A DNA stretch of 64,000 nt, from assembly GCF_021018805.1 (NCBI RefSeq), contig NC_086283.1:11111162-11175161 (forward strand), in the 5' to 3' direction. The position numbers and the translations under genes are program-made. Positions within the stretch are counted from its first letter, which is position 1; each line of letters opens with the position of its first letter. Positions 12,421 to 24,800 of this stretch are shown piece after piece. The notes below the pieces were generated by a model. That model was not told where the DNA came from, did not search any database, and was given only the letters and a program-made list of their open reading frames with translations. The stretch comes from Prinia subflava. Its lineage: Eukaryota > Chordata > Aves > Passeriformes > Cisticolidae.

Positions 12421-15400
12421 GGTTCAGAGAAAAGCCAGTGTGTGGTATCTACACAAGGGTTTCCAAAGATAAGTGGCATTACTAAAATGAATTAAAAATG
12501 CAATTAGAGTCTCTAGAGATATATTTGGCAATGTCTGTACACAGGAGAAAAATTGTAACTAGTCACAGAAGTCTTAAGTTAAATACAGAGGAGACAAAAT
12601 GGGAGACTGGATGCTGTATAATGGACAAAATAACAGCCCAAGGGAGGATTTATTTTAACAGCTGTGTTTTGTAAGTGCTGTGGAGCAAGTTGTACATACT
12701 GCAAATAGTCCTGAAGGACCCTAGGCCTTGAGGTCTGTCATTTCTTGTCTGTGTCCTCTCTTCCATTGGAAAGGCTGGGTTTCATTTTAAAAGTCAGACT
12801 CAAATAGGTCACTTCTCCCAAATATCAGGTAGAAACTGCACCACTGCATAAAAACAGCAACAAGAGCAGTAACAAACACAGTCAAGAAGCCAGCTGACAA
12901 CATTACAATGCAAAACCCCCGAACTTCAAATATAAATCTAGTTGGCAAAAAGGTCCGTAGATGTACTGTTTGAATTCTGACTACTTGCTATGAATGAAGT
13001 GTGTGTGTCCCAAATTTAAGAATCAGTTTTGTTTATTCAGGTTCATGTATGACAGCCAGGGTAAGAAACATGTGAGTGTTCCACAGACACAGACCAATAG
13101 AGCAAACTCAGCAGGTAGTCAGTCAGTTGGTCCAGATGCTTCTCAGCTTCCCCTCTGTACATCCTGAACTGCACTGGCCTATCACCCTCTGCCAGAGAAG
13201 TGTAGATGATATTGCCCAAAACAAATTTAGCCAGTTTTAATTAGCAATTTTGGAGAGGTTCTGAGCCCTGACTTGCAGAAGTCTTCTTGGTCCAGGGAGG
13301 AAGTTTGCAGAAAGTCATTCTGTATTGCAGGCTAAGATACTTTACTTGGCATGAACTGCTCCCCCTACCCAGTTTCCTTCAATACCTAAAAACATTCTGA
13401 AGAATGTTAAGTTTATATTAATGTGCAGCCCCAGGACTTGTTTTGAGGAACTATGAAATCTCCATACAGGCAAACAAGCAGAAAAAAAATGAACCATGAG
13501 AAAACCAGACTAATATTTATTTGACTGTAAATGAAGATCACCATGGTGACACCGCAGTAGGATGATGCAGTACATCTGTCATTGTGTCTTCTAAATTCTG
13601 GGTACTTTGTATGAACTATACCTTTGCTTCACAGTGAAGCAACAAGGGGAGGGAATACAAGGAGCTTTTTGTGACCCACTGCAAGGTCACAGGGCTGAAC
13701 AGGGATTCAGTAACCCTCTGAGAAATTAAAAGAGCTCTGGGCTTCCCATCCCTGCTTCAGCACAGGTGTGTAATGCTCCACAGAACATTCCTATTACAAC
13801 TCACCAGCAGTCATAACATGATGAGATCTGCCAATTGTTTTGATATAAAAGTTTTGTTTCAACATTCTCAAATTTCTTGCATGAAATTTCTGGCCTATAT
13901 GGGAAACTTCTTGTAGACCAAATATCAGCCATGAAAATCGGGCAGGAACGTAAAAATGAAATCATTACCTATGTAAATCAATAGGTCCATTTGGTAACCC
14001 TATTTGTCATCATCCTGTGCCCTTACCTGAAGTGCAGTCCCTTAGAAATCTAACACTTTACACATTATGCATCTTCTCTGTTCTGCACGACAGCCAGGGC
14101 ATTAAAAGCCTACTGAGGCAATGCTTGACTTCAGCCCAGAACAGGCAAAACATACAGAGCACATGAAGGATGTTCTCATTACTCAAGGGCTATAGGTCAT
14201 GCCATTGTCCTCACCCCATTTTAGTGCTGCTCATTTAAGCAGAAATTTGCTCACTCGCCTTGCTTCCTTTCATCTCTACTTTCTTTCATAGGACACTGCC
14301 TGATGTTGGGTTTTTTTCCCTTTCTGTTAGGATGACTTCAAAATTCCTGCCAAGCAGGTTCCTACACCTCAATTAATTCAAGTTCAGTTGGTAACTGCAT
14401 TGGAGCTTAACTAGTCTAAAAATACTGCGTAGTCATGCCTACGCCTTGTTTCCGATCTCTGATTGGGATTTAAGTCTTGCTCTTCAGAGCAGTCCATAGA
14501 CTTAGACCAGTGATTTGAGAAGGTTTGGGTTGGTGCCCAGGCGAATGCAAAGAGTAGTGAACTCCCTAATTAAAGAGAGGCAGTGGAGATTAATTGTAAA
14601 TAAGTGAATATACTACTCAAGATGGCATATGTGTGTTATTTCTATCACTTTTCCGTGTTTTCCACTCCTTGGATCCCATAGCTCCGCTCACAATTGCTTG
14701 CACAGTACTTCCATGCACAGAGTGGGCCGCCAGTTGGATGTCTGCTGCCATGACGATGACACAAAATATAATGCAGTGTGGAAGGCTATAATAAATGCAA
14801 TAATGAAGAAAAAAGAAAAAGACATTAAATTGTCCCCAAATAAGAAGAGAACTTGTCCCTCCAACTTGTTTTTACCAGGTTGGGAAAAAATTCTGGACAA
14901 AAGATTAATCTTAATCTCTGCATGTGTTCTTTCATAGGAATGGAAGCAGCAATGTGTGTTGGTTTAGGTATAAATTAAGTAGAAAGAAACAGTTAAAAGC
15001 AGATGAAAAATCACAGAACCACTGATAAATTGTAATGTAACTTCCATCTGTTTACTTACTGAATCTTAGAATTTTGAGTAGAGAGCCACAAGCAGATTTG
15101 AAGAAACTTGTAGGAAAAAGCTGTTCACGCTATAACACAGCATTTATTAATCTCTCATCTATGAAATCAATTCCTTTCCCAACAGATAAAGGTTTTGGAT
15201 AATCTTATTTTGAAGAAAACTGACCTCTATGTGAATGAATCCTTCATTCTTCTTTTATTGATTTCAGTCCCAGCTGTTACCACATCTGACCCTTGGAACT
15301 CTTTCTATACCTACAGCAGAACTCCATCTTAAATTGGATAGCAAGCAAATATGGAATTGTAGCTTTTGTGTATCAAATTTGAATTGTTTTATTTTTTCCA

Positions 15401-16990
15401 GAGCTAAACAGATCTAAGGTAAAAAAAAAAAAAAGCCAAAACCCAAGAATTCACAACATTCAGAAACAACAACCCTGAAAAGAGCAGGAGATATTTGGTT
15501 TAAAGAGTGCTACAGCCTCTGTTTCCAGTAACTTTAGCTTTGAGATGACAGCAAGAAATTTTGCATATAGTCAACAGTGATATTATATTACTAAATTCAA
15601 AAGAATTTGGCAAGTTTGAGGAAGACCATTCAGGGTAATGCTAACAACTTCTGCCAAAGCTCACAGGCAGCCCAGGAAGAGTCCCTAAGGCTAAAGAAGG
15701 TGGAAAAGGCTTTTGATGATTCCCTGTGTCTTTGATGTTAAGCCACACAGAACTAGATGTGTGTGTTCTCTTTAATGTTACCCAGGAGGAGTGGTTTTCC
15801 TACTAACTTTCAGGGCAGTTCCTGAGACCGTCTTGTGTGGCACTTTCCCAAATAAAAAATGAAAATTAAAGCAATGTTGTCAGTAATAAGAGAGCACTGA
15901 AGACAAAATTCAGAAATCTGTACCCATGCTGGGGAATATGCTGTTCAGAGAGCAATTTCATTGGAAAAAGAAAAGCCTCTGCCAGGTGACGCACAATCAC
16001 AGTGGGGATCACAGGGGAGATACCACTGTCATAGGTGGTCAGGCCTGCCCAGGAGAGAGAGAGTGAGTAAAAACACAGTAACTTTGTAGTGAGCCAGACT
16101 GAAACACATTTAGACTCTCTACTGTCCGACAGCTAAAAAAGATAAGGATTGCAGTTAGCCCAGAACTTTTCAACTCTAATCTTTTCTCTCCCATCTTCCA
16201 TTAGTTGTTTCCAGCTTCAGCAGGCATGGTCATGTGTGTTGTGTGTCTGTGCATGTCCATGCCTGTCTGCATTCACCTGTATGTGATTGTAACTCACAGG
16301 CCAATTTCAGCTTAACCTTTCCAAACACCAAAGAAAAAATGAAGCTGGACAAGTTTTAATATCATAGGCAGCTTTGAGGACATGGATGGTCAATGCCCTG
16401 CCAGGGGGAAGAACAACAGTGTGACCTTGAGGTCACTGGCTCTTAAGGATCCCAGAACAGGAGAAAAATTTGGTACATGCTTAAGCACATACACTAAGTT
16501 TACTTTTTTATAAACCATACCCACAAAATAAAACCAGGTGGTTTTGTTCCAGTCTCCTCAAAGCACTTTGTTCATGCTGTGTTCTTTTACTCCATGTAGT
16601 AATCCCAAAAAAGGCCTATGTGTACAGCTAGTTAGCATGAGGGACAGCATCTGAGGCTCTAAAGTGCAAACCATTAACACAAGTACAAGGTTTTGAGCTC
16701 TAGGGAACCATTAAAGTTTGATAAATCTCAGCCAAGGTAAGGAAGGAGCTGAATAATTTAGTCATAATTTAATTTCTTTTGTACCTAGTTGTTGCCTTCA
16801 AGTACTTGCTTAGAACAAAACCAATTTGGCTTTCATTAAGGATTGACAAGTCTTAACCCCACTGAAAATTTCTTGTGATTGCAATTTCATCCAATGAATC
16901 CTAAGGATAGTAACTATGGGCAAAATTCATGTCCGTTTTCTTAGAGACACAACTGTTCTTGTTTTAAAATTAAATGACAAGGTTATGGGG
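12421..16990. other. No gene seen
   Basis: Unique sequence throughout. A-run at 15421-15434. The 102-codon + frame at 14629-14937 and its overlapping minus-strand shadow have no recognisable content. Confidence 0.55.
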
Positions 16991-17237
16991 AAACAAACAA
17001 ACAAACAAACTCCACTCAAAATAACCAACCAACCAAAAAAGACCCACTATAAAACCTCCCCTCAAAAATCCCCAAACAAACAAACAAAAAAACCACACCC
17101 CAAAACCCTACCAAAAAAAAAAAAAAAACCCAACAAAACAAAAAAAAAAAACCCCAACAAAACAAAACAAAAAACAAAAACAAAACAAAACAAAACAAAA
17201 AAAAACCCAAAAAACAATAAACAACAAACAACAAAAA
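16991..17237. repeat. A/C-rich low-complexity block, (CAAA)n grading into (AAAAC)n
   Basis: The block starts as a clean (AAAC)n run and becomes degenerate A-rich sequence with CC/CCC interruptions over nearly 250 bases. The strand asymmetry is extreme, since G is almost absent from the + strand. The open frames here, which are K/P/T/N-rich on + and F/L/V/G-rich on -, are composition artefacts. Confidence 0.9.
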
Positions 17238-17887
17238 CCCACCTGATTAAGGTCTTTAATTCTGAACTGTGGATTATTTGCTGCCAAAGACAAATTATGG
17301 TTCTTCCGGTTTAGATGTCAACTATAATGCTGCCAGATAATAGTGAATGCCTTTCTGTTTGAACCACATTCAATGTGAAATAAAAGCTAGGTTCAAAACA
17401 GTCAATGCAGTAAGGAGATGATCTAGTAAAAAAAACCCCTACCTTGTTTTTCAGATCAGGTTGCTTTCTCTGCTGATGAAAGGTTATTACTTAAAAAGTA
17501 AAATCTTGTTTTCAGGGAGATGGAATATTTTCTAGACCTACTTACAGCACCAGGGGTTATGGCTTATGCTTGTCACTTCTCAAAACCCAGCTTTGACAAA
17601 AGGAAAAATACAGGCAAGGGGGGAATAAGACTCTGTGCAATCCATGCTTTCAGAGGGGAGAAGGCAAGATTAAATATAGTAGACCATTTCTAGTGCCAGA
17701 ATCTGTGATGCTACGTCCCTTATTGCACTGTGACAGCTTTCCTTGCTCACCAGTTGCCTAAGTGTTCATGTTCATGGCAGCCAGGGAACTTTCTCCTGGC
17801 ACCATGCATGATGATGTAACAACTGTCATGTTTAGCTGCATATTAATTTAGGATTAATTAACCTCTTTTCTAGATTACATACAGGTC
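17238..17887. other. No gene seen
   Basis: Ordinary unique sequence between the A/C-rich block and the LTR. Confidence 0.55.
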
Positions 17888-18425
17888 TGTTGGCCACATT
17901 TCAAGGTGATATGCAAAGGTGGTGGTGGGTTTTGGTTAAGCTGTTTTGAATTCTGTATCTCAATTGTTCTTCCCTGTTTCCCCCCGGCTCGATGCATTGG
18001 GTGCTGTCCAGGCATGTCCCTCTTTTTGTACCTCTCCTGCCCCTACCCTGTCCCTAGAAGCTTTGGTCAGCTGTCCATCTTTCCTCTGACCCTGCCCTAT
18101 GTTATGGAAAAACCCCTGTCCATCTGTCCTAGGACCAATCACCTGCTTGTTCCACACCCCCACCCCTTGGGTTTAAAAGCGGGCGCGGGGTTTGTTCTTG
18201 GCTCCTTTTCATACCCCCCTCAAGGGGAATAAAGGTCTCTGAGAAATCGTACGAAAAGGAGTCTTCTCTAGTCCTTGCTCCAAAGCGTAGACACCACAAC
18301 ACCTAGAAGAACATAAAAGAACAGTCTTGTTCTGCACCGTTACCAGAACCTGCTGGCAGATCTGGGAACGGCCCTTTGGCACAGCCGGGAGTCAGAGCTA
18401 GCTGGGGTTCTACCAGCTTGTGTCA
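17888..18425 (+). mobile_element. Solo LTR of an endogenous retrovirus, class I-like layout
   Basis: This GC-richer block has the ordered signals of a retroviral LTR on the + strand: a CCAAT box (18135-18139), a TATA-like TTTAAAA (18172-18178), a short C/G-rich start region, and a poly(A) signal AATAAA (18228-18233) about 55 bases after the TATA. About 190 bases of U5-like sequence then end in GTGTCA (18425). The TATA-to-poly(A) spacing suits a short R region, as in gammaretrovirus-like (class I) elements. No gag, pol or env sequence follows, so it is a solo LTR or a small fragment. The left edge is uncertain: TG at 17888 gives a 4-bp flank GGTC against GGTG on the right, while TG at 17923 gives GGTGG against GGTGC. 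The U5 is long, so part of it could be leader sequence. Confidence 0.75.
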
Positions 18426-18943
18426 GGTGCAAATGATATGGGAAAAGCAGTTACAGGACTAAATATCCAAATGTGTAAGACTGTGCATCCCCATGACAGA
18501 TGGAAAAAATAAGAGATCATGTGATAGCTCTCTCGAACTGCACCCTTCTAAAGAACAGTGTTATCCTAAATAAATATATCTAAATTCCAAGACAAGTAGA
18601 TCAGCAGGGAAAATGTCTAGGATTTTTCAGACCTAACAATAAGTTTGATCACCAAGTATACTCTTACTCCCTCCCTCAGCCCATTGTAGCTATTTCAGTG
18701 AACAACACAGGCAGGGTACAATGCTTTTCACTGAATCGCAGCTCTGCTAAAGAAAAGATATTTGATTTCCAAACCCACACATTGTTCTTAATATCAAGCG
18801 GATGGAATGACTAGGCCAGGTGCCAGACTGGATCTCTGGAAATTTATGTCACTCTCCCACTCACAGGCAGCAAGAGTTTATGCAGCTGTCCCCTCAAAAT
18901 GACCCACTCATTTGTCTCCTCTGTTGTGGCCAAGAGGAGGAAG
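18426..18943. other. No gene seen
   Basis: Unique sequence downstream of the LTR. No retroviral coding remnant is visible. Confidence 0.55.
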
Positions 18944-18977
18944 GAACTATTTTCTTCCAAGAGGAAGAAAATAGTTC
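18944..18977. repeat. Perfect 15-bp inverted repeat (hairpin)
   Basis: GAACTATTTTCTTCC (18944-18958) and GGAAGAAAATAGTTC (18963-18977) are exact reverse complements around a 4-base loop, AAGA. The pairing stops at both ends. A second, independent palindrome begins 9 bases downstream. Confidence 0.85.
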
Positions 18978-18985
18978 ATACTCAG

Positions 18986-18999
18986 CTGACAATTGTCAG
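18986..18999. repeat. Perfect 14-bp palindrome
   Basis: CTGACAATTGTCAG has no spacer and reads the same on both strands. It contains two facing TGACA half-sites. The inner 12 bases, TGACAATTGTCA, recur exactly at 42180-42191. Confidence 0.85.
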
Positions 19000-20348
19000 T
19001 GGCCCTCTCAGATGCTCTGATGAACAAGAGCACTTGTAATCACGGCCCTTGATTAAAAGCATTTCAGCCATAAGGACAAAGCTAACAGCACTAATTTGTT
19101 TCATACAAGCCAGCCCAAAGCTTATCTTGAGTTCCTGCCACACTGGGCCAGATCTAGACTTGCAAAACTAAATAAACGTCTACACTTTAAAATGCCTTAG
19201 CCACCCAACTTTATACTGAGGAACATATTTTCATTTGTCTGTAATTATTTAATTTTTAAAAAGGGAAGCTAGAGTTTCTGAAATGCTTTTCTTCTTCTCC
19301 TTGATCTTTTATCTACTTTGTGACAGCACAATATCTCTAAAGCAGCTTAGATAGGAAAATAATAAAGTAGATCGTTTAGGCTGTATTTTTTTTTTTTAAT
19401 TTTAAGCTTGTCAACATATTAGGATTTCTAATAATCATATACCAGATACAAAATAGTTAGGCCTATTAGGTCTCTACCTGTTTGTAAGCAGGACAATAAC
19501 TGAGGTAATGACAACCTAACCTGTTCTATTATAAGAAAAAATGGAAATATAAACTCCTGGACAGCTGGATCTATTGCTAGACTCGATGTTATTCTCACAT
19601 ATTCGTATAACCTAAAAAATTCACCTTCAGCCATCAGCACAGGATCTAGATGTTTAGAAGAGCCTTAGTCAGGGAGACTAAAAATTCATGCATGTGTGCT
19701 GTGTAAAAGATGCCATAAAGGAACTTGAGAACCTGAGTAAAGCAATTATCAGGCGAAAGGAAAAAAAAGAATCTTTTTTCTACTGTAAAAACCAAAATAA
19801 CACTTACAAAATCAATTGGTACTAGTGAAATCAGTCAAGATCTCCCATAACATTTGTCTTTATTCTCCAAGTTGCACATGTAGTATCTAAAAACCAGCCT
19901 GAAGTTTCAAGAAAATTAACACGTTTTGATCCATTCAAGAAAGCTGTTTTCCCTAAGGCTCTACTGAATCCTTCTCTCTCCCTTCCCTTTGCTGCCTTGT
20001 CTAGAGAGTTATCAGTTCCCTGGCTTATCCTCTGCTGTGCACATGAGACCCCCTACTCTTATCCAAAACTAATCACCAGCAGTTCCTTGTAACGATCTCC
20101 CTGTCCATTAATGTCACTCCTGATATCATTAAGATAGCGCTTCTTTATTACTGCGCTCAAAGCATCAGTGCTGATAAAGACAGAGACAAGGAAGGCAGAA
20201 AGTGATTCCTCCCGTTCATGTCAGCACGGATTGGCAGGGGAACAGAATTAGACAAAGGGCAAAGCTGCCTGGCCTGGAATGGTGCAAATAGGAAAAGAGG
20301 CTGTTTCTCCCTCCTAGCTGCAGCATTGCATGAACATCAATGGTGTAA

Positions 20349-20351
<3 letters not shown>
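19000..20351. other. No gene seen
   Basis: Unique sequence with a T-run at 19388-19399. The stretch 20160-20330 is mildly GC-richer but not assignable. Confidence 0.55.

Positions 20352-20379
<28 letters not shown>
20352..20379. repeat. (AT)14 microsatellite
   Basis: An uninterrupted AT dinucleotide run followed by an A-run. It is likely to vary in length between individuals. Confidence 0.95.
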
Positions 20380-20385
<6 letters not shown>

Positions 20386-21740
20386 AAACCTCAGCTCAAA
20401 ACACAGAAAGAAATCCACCAGCTAGGAATCCTCCTCTTCAAACCAAAGAAAATCAACATGAAGCATTAGTAACTTTATCTGTGCAAAGAAATTAAGTCTG
20501 ACTACTCAATCAAAAAATAAATCAGATAACACATTCCAGACTGATTCCAGCGAATTAGTACTCAGGATTTTCAGACTAGTTGCTGCCAGCCAGCCAGAAA
20601 ACATGTCTTCTGTAGTGCTAATTTTTGTTCAAAAGGAAAATTACACTTCCAAGGGAAGCATTTCTGTGTCTTTAGCTCTGTTATGGGAAGTGTCTTATTA
20701 CACAAGGTTAAATCAACTGGCATTTTGCACTGCAGACACATCAGATGGGTGAGAGGAGTTGTGGGAGAAGAAGGAAGTGAAAAAGCTGTCTCCTATGTCT
20801 TGGCATTAAACCATAAAACCCAATAAATCTTTAATTGTCATCTTTCAAAAAAATTAGGTGGGGAGATGGATCTTTAGGAAGTGCAAATGACTTTTTCTCA
20901 TAATAGAGCATAGATGATCTACAGGGATGGACACAAGAACAATGCAGAACTTTGCCAGATTTTGAAACACATCTATATTTCAGAAACACCGTTATATTTG
21001 TCTCTGGCATCATTTTCTCAAGGCAGTAATATTGACACTACTCCCTTGCAGAAGAAATGTAACACAGCCATAGAGGAGATAAATGGTCTGTGGTGTTTGA
21101 AAGTATATCCAGAGCTGGAATTAGCCCACAACACAGTTAAGTTGTCAGTGTACAGCCAATTCTGGTGCCTCATAGCTGAGGTTCACTCAACAAATAGTCT
21201 GTAAGAACCCTTCCTACGCAGAAGAAAAGGCCTAAACAAAAGCAGAGGTACAAACCAGGGAGGAACAATCTTAATCATTCTGTGATAGCCATGAAAACAG
21301 CTACTGAAAACAACAGCCTGACTTTATGGCAACACAGTTTGGAATACTCAGCTACACCTTGTATTGACTGTCCAACTCAGAAAATAATTCCTCTGGAAGA
21401 GATAAGCAAAATAATTTCTACTCTTTATTTAATGACAACAATACATTACCATGTTTTGCTGCTTTATACTGTCCATAAAATGACTTGCAGTTATAGCTAA
21501 TTCAAAAGCTTTTTCGCTGTGGTACAGGAAACTCCTACAACATGACTAGATAATGTTAAAAGAGATCATCTCTTAGCAGTGTTAGCACTTCTATCTCCAA
21601 GTAAATAATTGCTGTATAATTAAAATATGCATTCAATCATAATATAAAATATTTATATACCTAGACACAGTATAGAATTCATATATTATATAATAGCTAG
21701 CTTTTTGTAATCACTGTGCTTCATCCCAGCCCAGCTTTTT
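20380..21740. other. No gene seen
   Basis: Unique AT-rich sequence. The frames at 20914-21204 and 21282-21500 (+) have no recognisable domain. Confidence 0.55.
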
Positions 21741-21866
21741 ACATAGAATTCCAGGATATTCTGAGCTGGATCATCAAGTCCAGCTCTTAAGTGAATGGTT
21801 CATACAGAGATCAAACTCACAAGCCTGGCATTTTTTGCACCATGCTCTGAACAGCTGAGCCAAACA
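21741..21866 (-). mobile_element. TguSINE1-like SINE (tRNA-Ile head, CR1 tail)
   Basis: Read on the minus strand, the element opens with a decayed tRNA-Ile body. It shows the A-box region GGCTCAGCTGTTCAGAGC, then GTGC plus an A-rich degraded anticodon loop, then the B-box/T-arm segment GTTTGATCTCTGTATGAACCA. It continues with a CR1-type 3' tail ending in a GGAATTCTATG-like segment. A tRNA-Ile head joined to a CR1 tail is the known architecture of TguSINE1, which is found in passerine birds and mobilised by CR1 reverse transcriptase. The copy has many point differences from a functional tRNA: the anticodon AAT is lost and the D-arm is altered. It is therefore an old SINE and not a tRNA gene. 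Confidence 0.85.
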
Positions 21867-24800
21867 TCCCATTGTTCTTAATCCACAAATTAAGAATAGG
21901 CAAGTTGCTTCTACCAGACCTGTTCCTAAACTGGCAATCATATTTATTTCATACAAAGAGACATTGATATTTGTGATAAACTCTGTGAACATCAGCAAAC
22001 CATCCTGCAATGTACATGTGTGCAAACAACATTTTCATCAAATATCTCTTTGTACAAAGGAACCCTGTGGAAAGGTGCATACACAGTGCATTTTCATTTA
22101 AGCTCAGATTGTACCTCAGGCTTCAAATACAGACAAATATCTCCAGAGCCAACAAAAGAGTAACACAGTAACTGCAAAATTATTCTGAGACTTGATGGAA
22201 AGATTCTATACTTCCCTCTCTAAATTTCCATTTCCATTATTGTCACCCAGAGGAGCCAGCCACAGGTTCAACAAGTGGCCAGGGGTATTAGAATGATCCT
22301 GTAGAATTGCCATGGCTGGTTTTCAAGTTAGGAGATAGGTTCTCAAGAAAATGAGAGAGAAAGGGAAAAAAACCCCCACATTATCTGTGGAAGTTTTATT
22401 TATAATTCTGAATCACAGTGTCAAACACTGTCAGAAAAAATAATATTTGCTAAAAAGAATCCAGAAACAGGCCATTCCCTCTCTTTTTTTCCCCTCTTCC
22501 TCTCTATTTCCCTTAATTATACTTTTTAGGAAGGAGAAAAGCAATTTTAGATTAAAACTGGCATTGGTCTTCCTGATCAAAATGAAGGAAGAAGGATGTA
22601 GGGCTCCTGCCTTAGTAATGGATGCTGAACTCCTGACTTCAGTTCTTCCACTCTGGTCAACAACATTTATTTTGGTGTAGTTGCTGTACATTAACTTTGG
22701 AGCAAGAAACAAGAAGTATGTGCAAAGGATAAACACAGAGAAAAAGAGCAAGTCTGTTACTCTTTCAGCTTTGTACCTTTACTGCTACTCCAAAGTGAAG
22801 TCCCAATCACGTGTGCTACATCCCAGTCTCTGCAGACATCCAACACCACCAGTCCAGATGCAAAATATCTTAATTATTTCTCTTTCTCCTCAAAGAGTCA
22901 GTCTTCAACTGAAGTCACTCAATTCTATTCAAAGTAGAGTTACTCCATATTGAACAATAGTGTTTAGATACATCCAGGATCTGTGCACGCCTACACTCAT
23001 CAGCAAGCAACAAAAGCAGAGAAAAAAAATCCATTGCCAAGGAGTAATTCTTGGAAATAAATTACAATAACTTTAAATTTGGAAAATATAAGCATTTACA
23101 AAAAAGTCTGGAAATATTTAAAAATACATTGCCCTGGAAGAATATTTCTTAAGTATTTCAGTGTCTTGCTTTATTCAGGTGGAATATTTGACCCAATTAA
23201 AGAAAGGCCTAAAAAATCTCACCTATGTCATACACAATCACTGAATATAAAAAGCTTCAAAGAAAATCTCTTATTATTTATGCATCATTCTCACATGCAG
23301 GTCCAGCTGCAGTCACTGCAATACAATACTACAGCTTTTTTTTTGCCATTTTCTGGGGGGATTAATGTTAATGTTGGGAAAGAATACTTGTATTTTAGTT
23401 AAGACATTTTAGATTTTAAATAAAGCATTTGATAGGCAGCTTTGAACATAAAATCATTGTAAACTTGCAAGTTGTTACTGGAGAATTAAACACGTGAGAG
23501 GTTTCCTTATGCAATTGGACAAGTTTTTCTTAAAAGTTTTGAATGCATTTTCTCCGTTCTCATGTTGCAATCAAGCACACCAGGTTTTACTTTTGTTATC
23601 TCTAGGCCTACAGCACTCAAGGCATCATATAACATCCAGTGAATAATTTTAGCTCTGGCCAGACTATTTTGTCTATACCCATTTACAAGACTCTAAAGTG
23701 GACCTTATCAGTTAGCAAAGCAAGAGCCCCAGAGGCCTAAAATCATCAGGAATGGCTTTACAAATGTTTAAGGATGCAGGGCTCAAAGAGTGATCCTAAT
23801 GAATCAAAGACAGATGTTGTCCTGCCTAAAAGCCATCGAGAGACCAAATTGCTGACAGATGATACCCTTGAAAGTCATTGTAAATAAGTGACAACTATTT
23901 GCCAGGAGTGCAGCAACCAGAGGAAATGGGTTAACCAGTTTACACATCAGTTGGCCTTGAAAGTACTATCTATTAGTCCTTGTGATTCAATTCAGATACT
24001 TCTCAGCGAATATGACACTACCGGACACTTACATTCTGCACTAAAAAAGAACAGTAAAAATCTACTTCAGTGCTTCTGTAAATCTTTGTATTTTGTTTGC
24101 AAAGGCCAGTCTGTAACGCAGAGCAGTGAGGCAAATGTGCTGAGGTGTGGGAAAAGCATCTGAACAAGAAGTGCTTCTTCACAAATACAGGTGCTTTGCA
24201 TAATGCAGTTTCTGAAGAAGAAAATTCAAATGGGACTGCAGTTGAATTTTGCACAAACATAGCACTTCTAGTGTTTTGTTTTGTATAAGAAGTGTCTTCC
24301 AGAGAGAAAAAGACAAAAAGGGGTTCTCACTTAGCTACTTATTAGTTGTGAGGAAATCTGAAAATGTCAGAACCTCAGCCACAGTTATTGGCTGTCTGGC
24401 TGGGTGTGTTGATGCTGCAGGCTGCATTGTGGTCCCAGTTAAAGATAAAGCCAGTTACTGAGCTAGTTCAGACATCAAAAACAATCCAGCCAGAGCAACA
24501 AAGGCCTCAGCATGATCTCATTTACTCAGTCTGCCTTTGTTTCTAAATATGTGTTTGATGTTTTTTACAATATTCAAAGGAACACCACAATAATGAGAAA
24601 AAAATAGCCTATAGCCTTTTTTCTCCTCATGTTGACATTTTTAAAGAACATAGTGATAATATGACATTGTAATTACAGAACCATTAGGCCCAGTTCTGAA
24701 GTTCTTACTTGGTTTCTGGTTCAGGAAAACAGAGCAATTTCTGAGGTCTGACGAGTAATGAGCTCAATTCAGCACTTTTTCTTTCCTAATAAAATGTGCT

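Noticed and set aside
16916..17314. 132-codon Lys/Thr/Pro-rich frame
   Set aside because: Produced by the A/C-rich low-complexity block.
18340..18420. Possible primer-binding site beside the first LTR
   Set aside because: Candidate TGGCA segments have only partial tRNA complementarity and are not placed right after a CA end.
21774..21866. tRNA-like sequence on the minus strand
   Set aside because: The anticodon loop is degraded and a CR1 tail follows, so it is the head of a SINE and not a tRNA gene.
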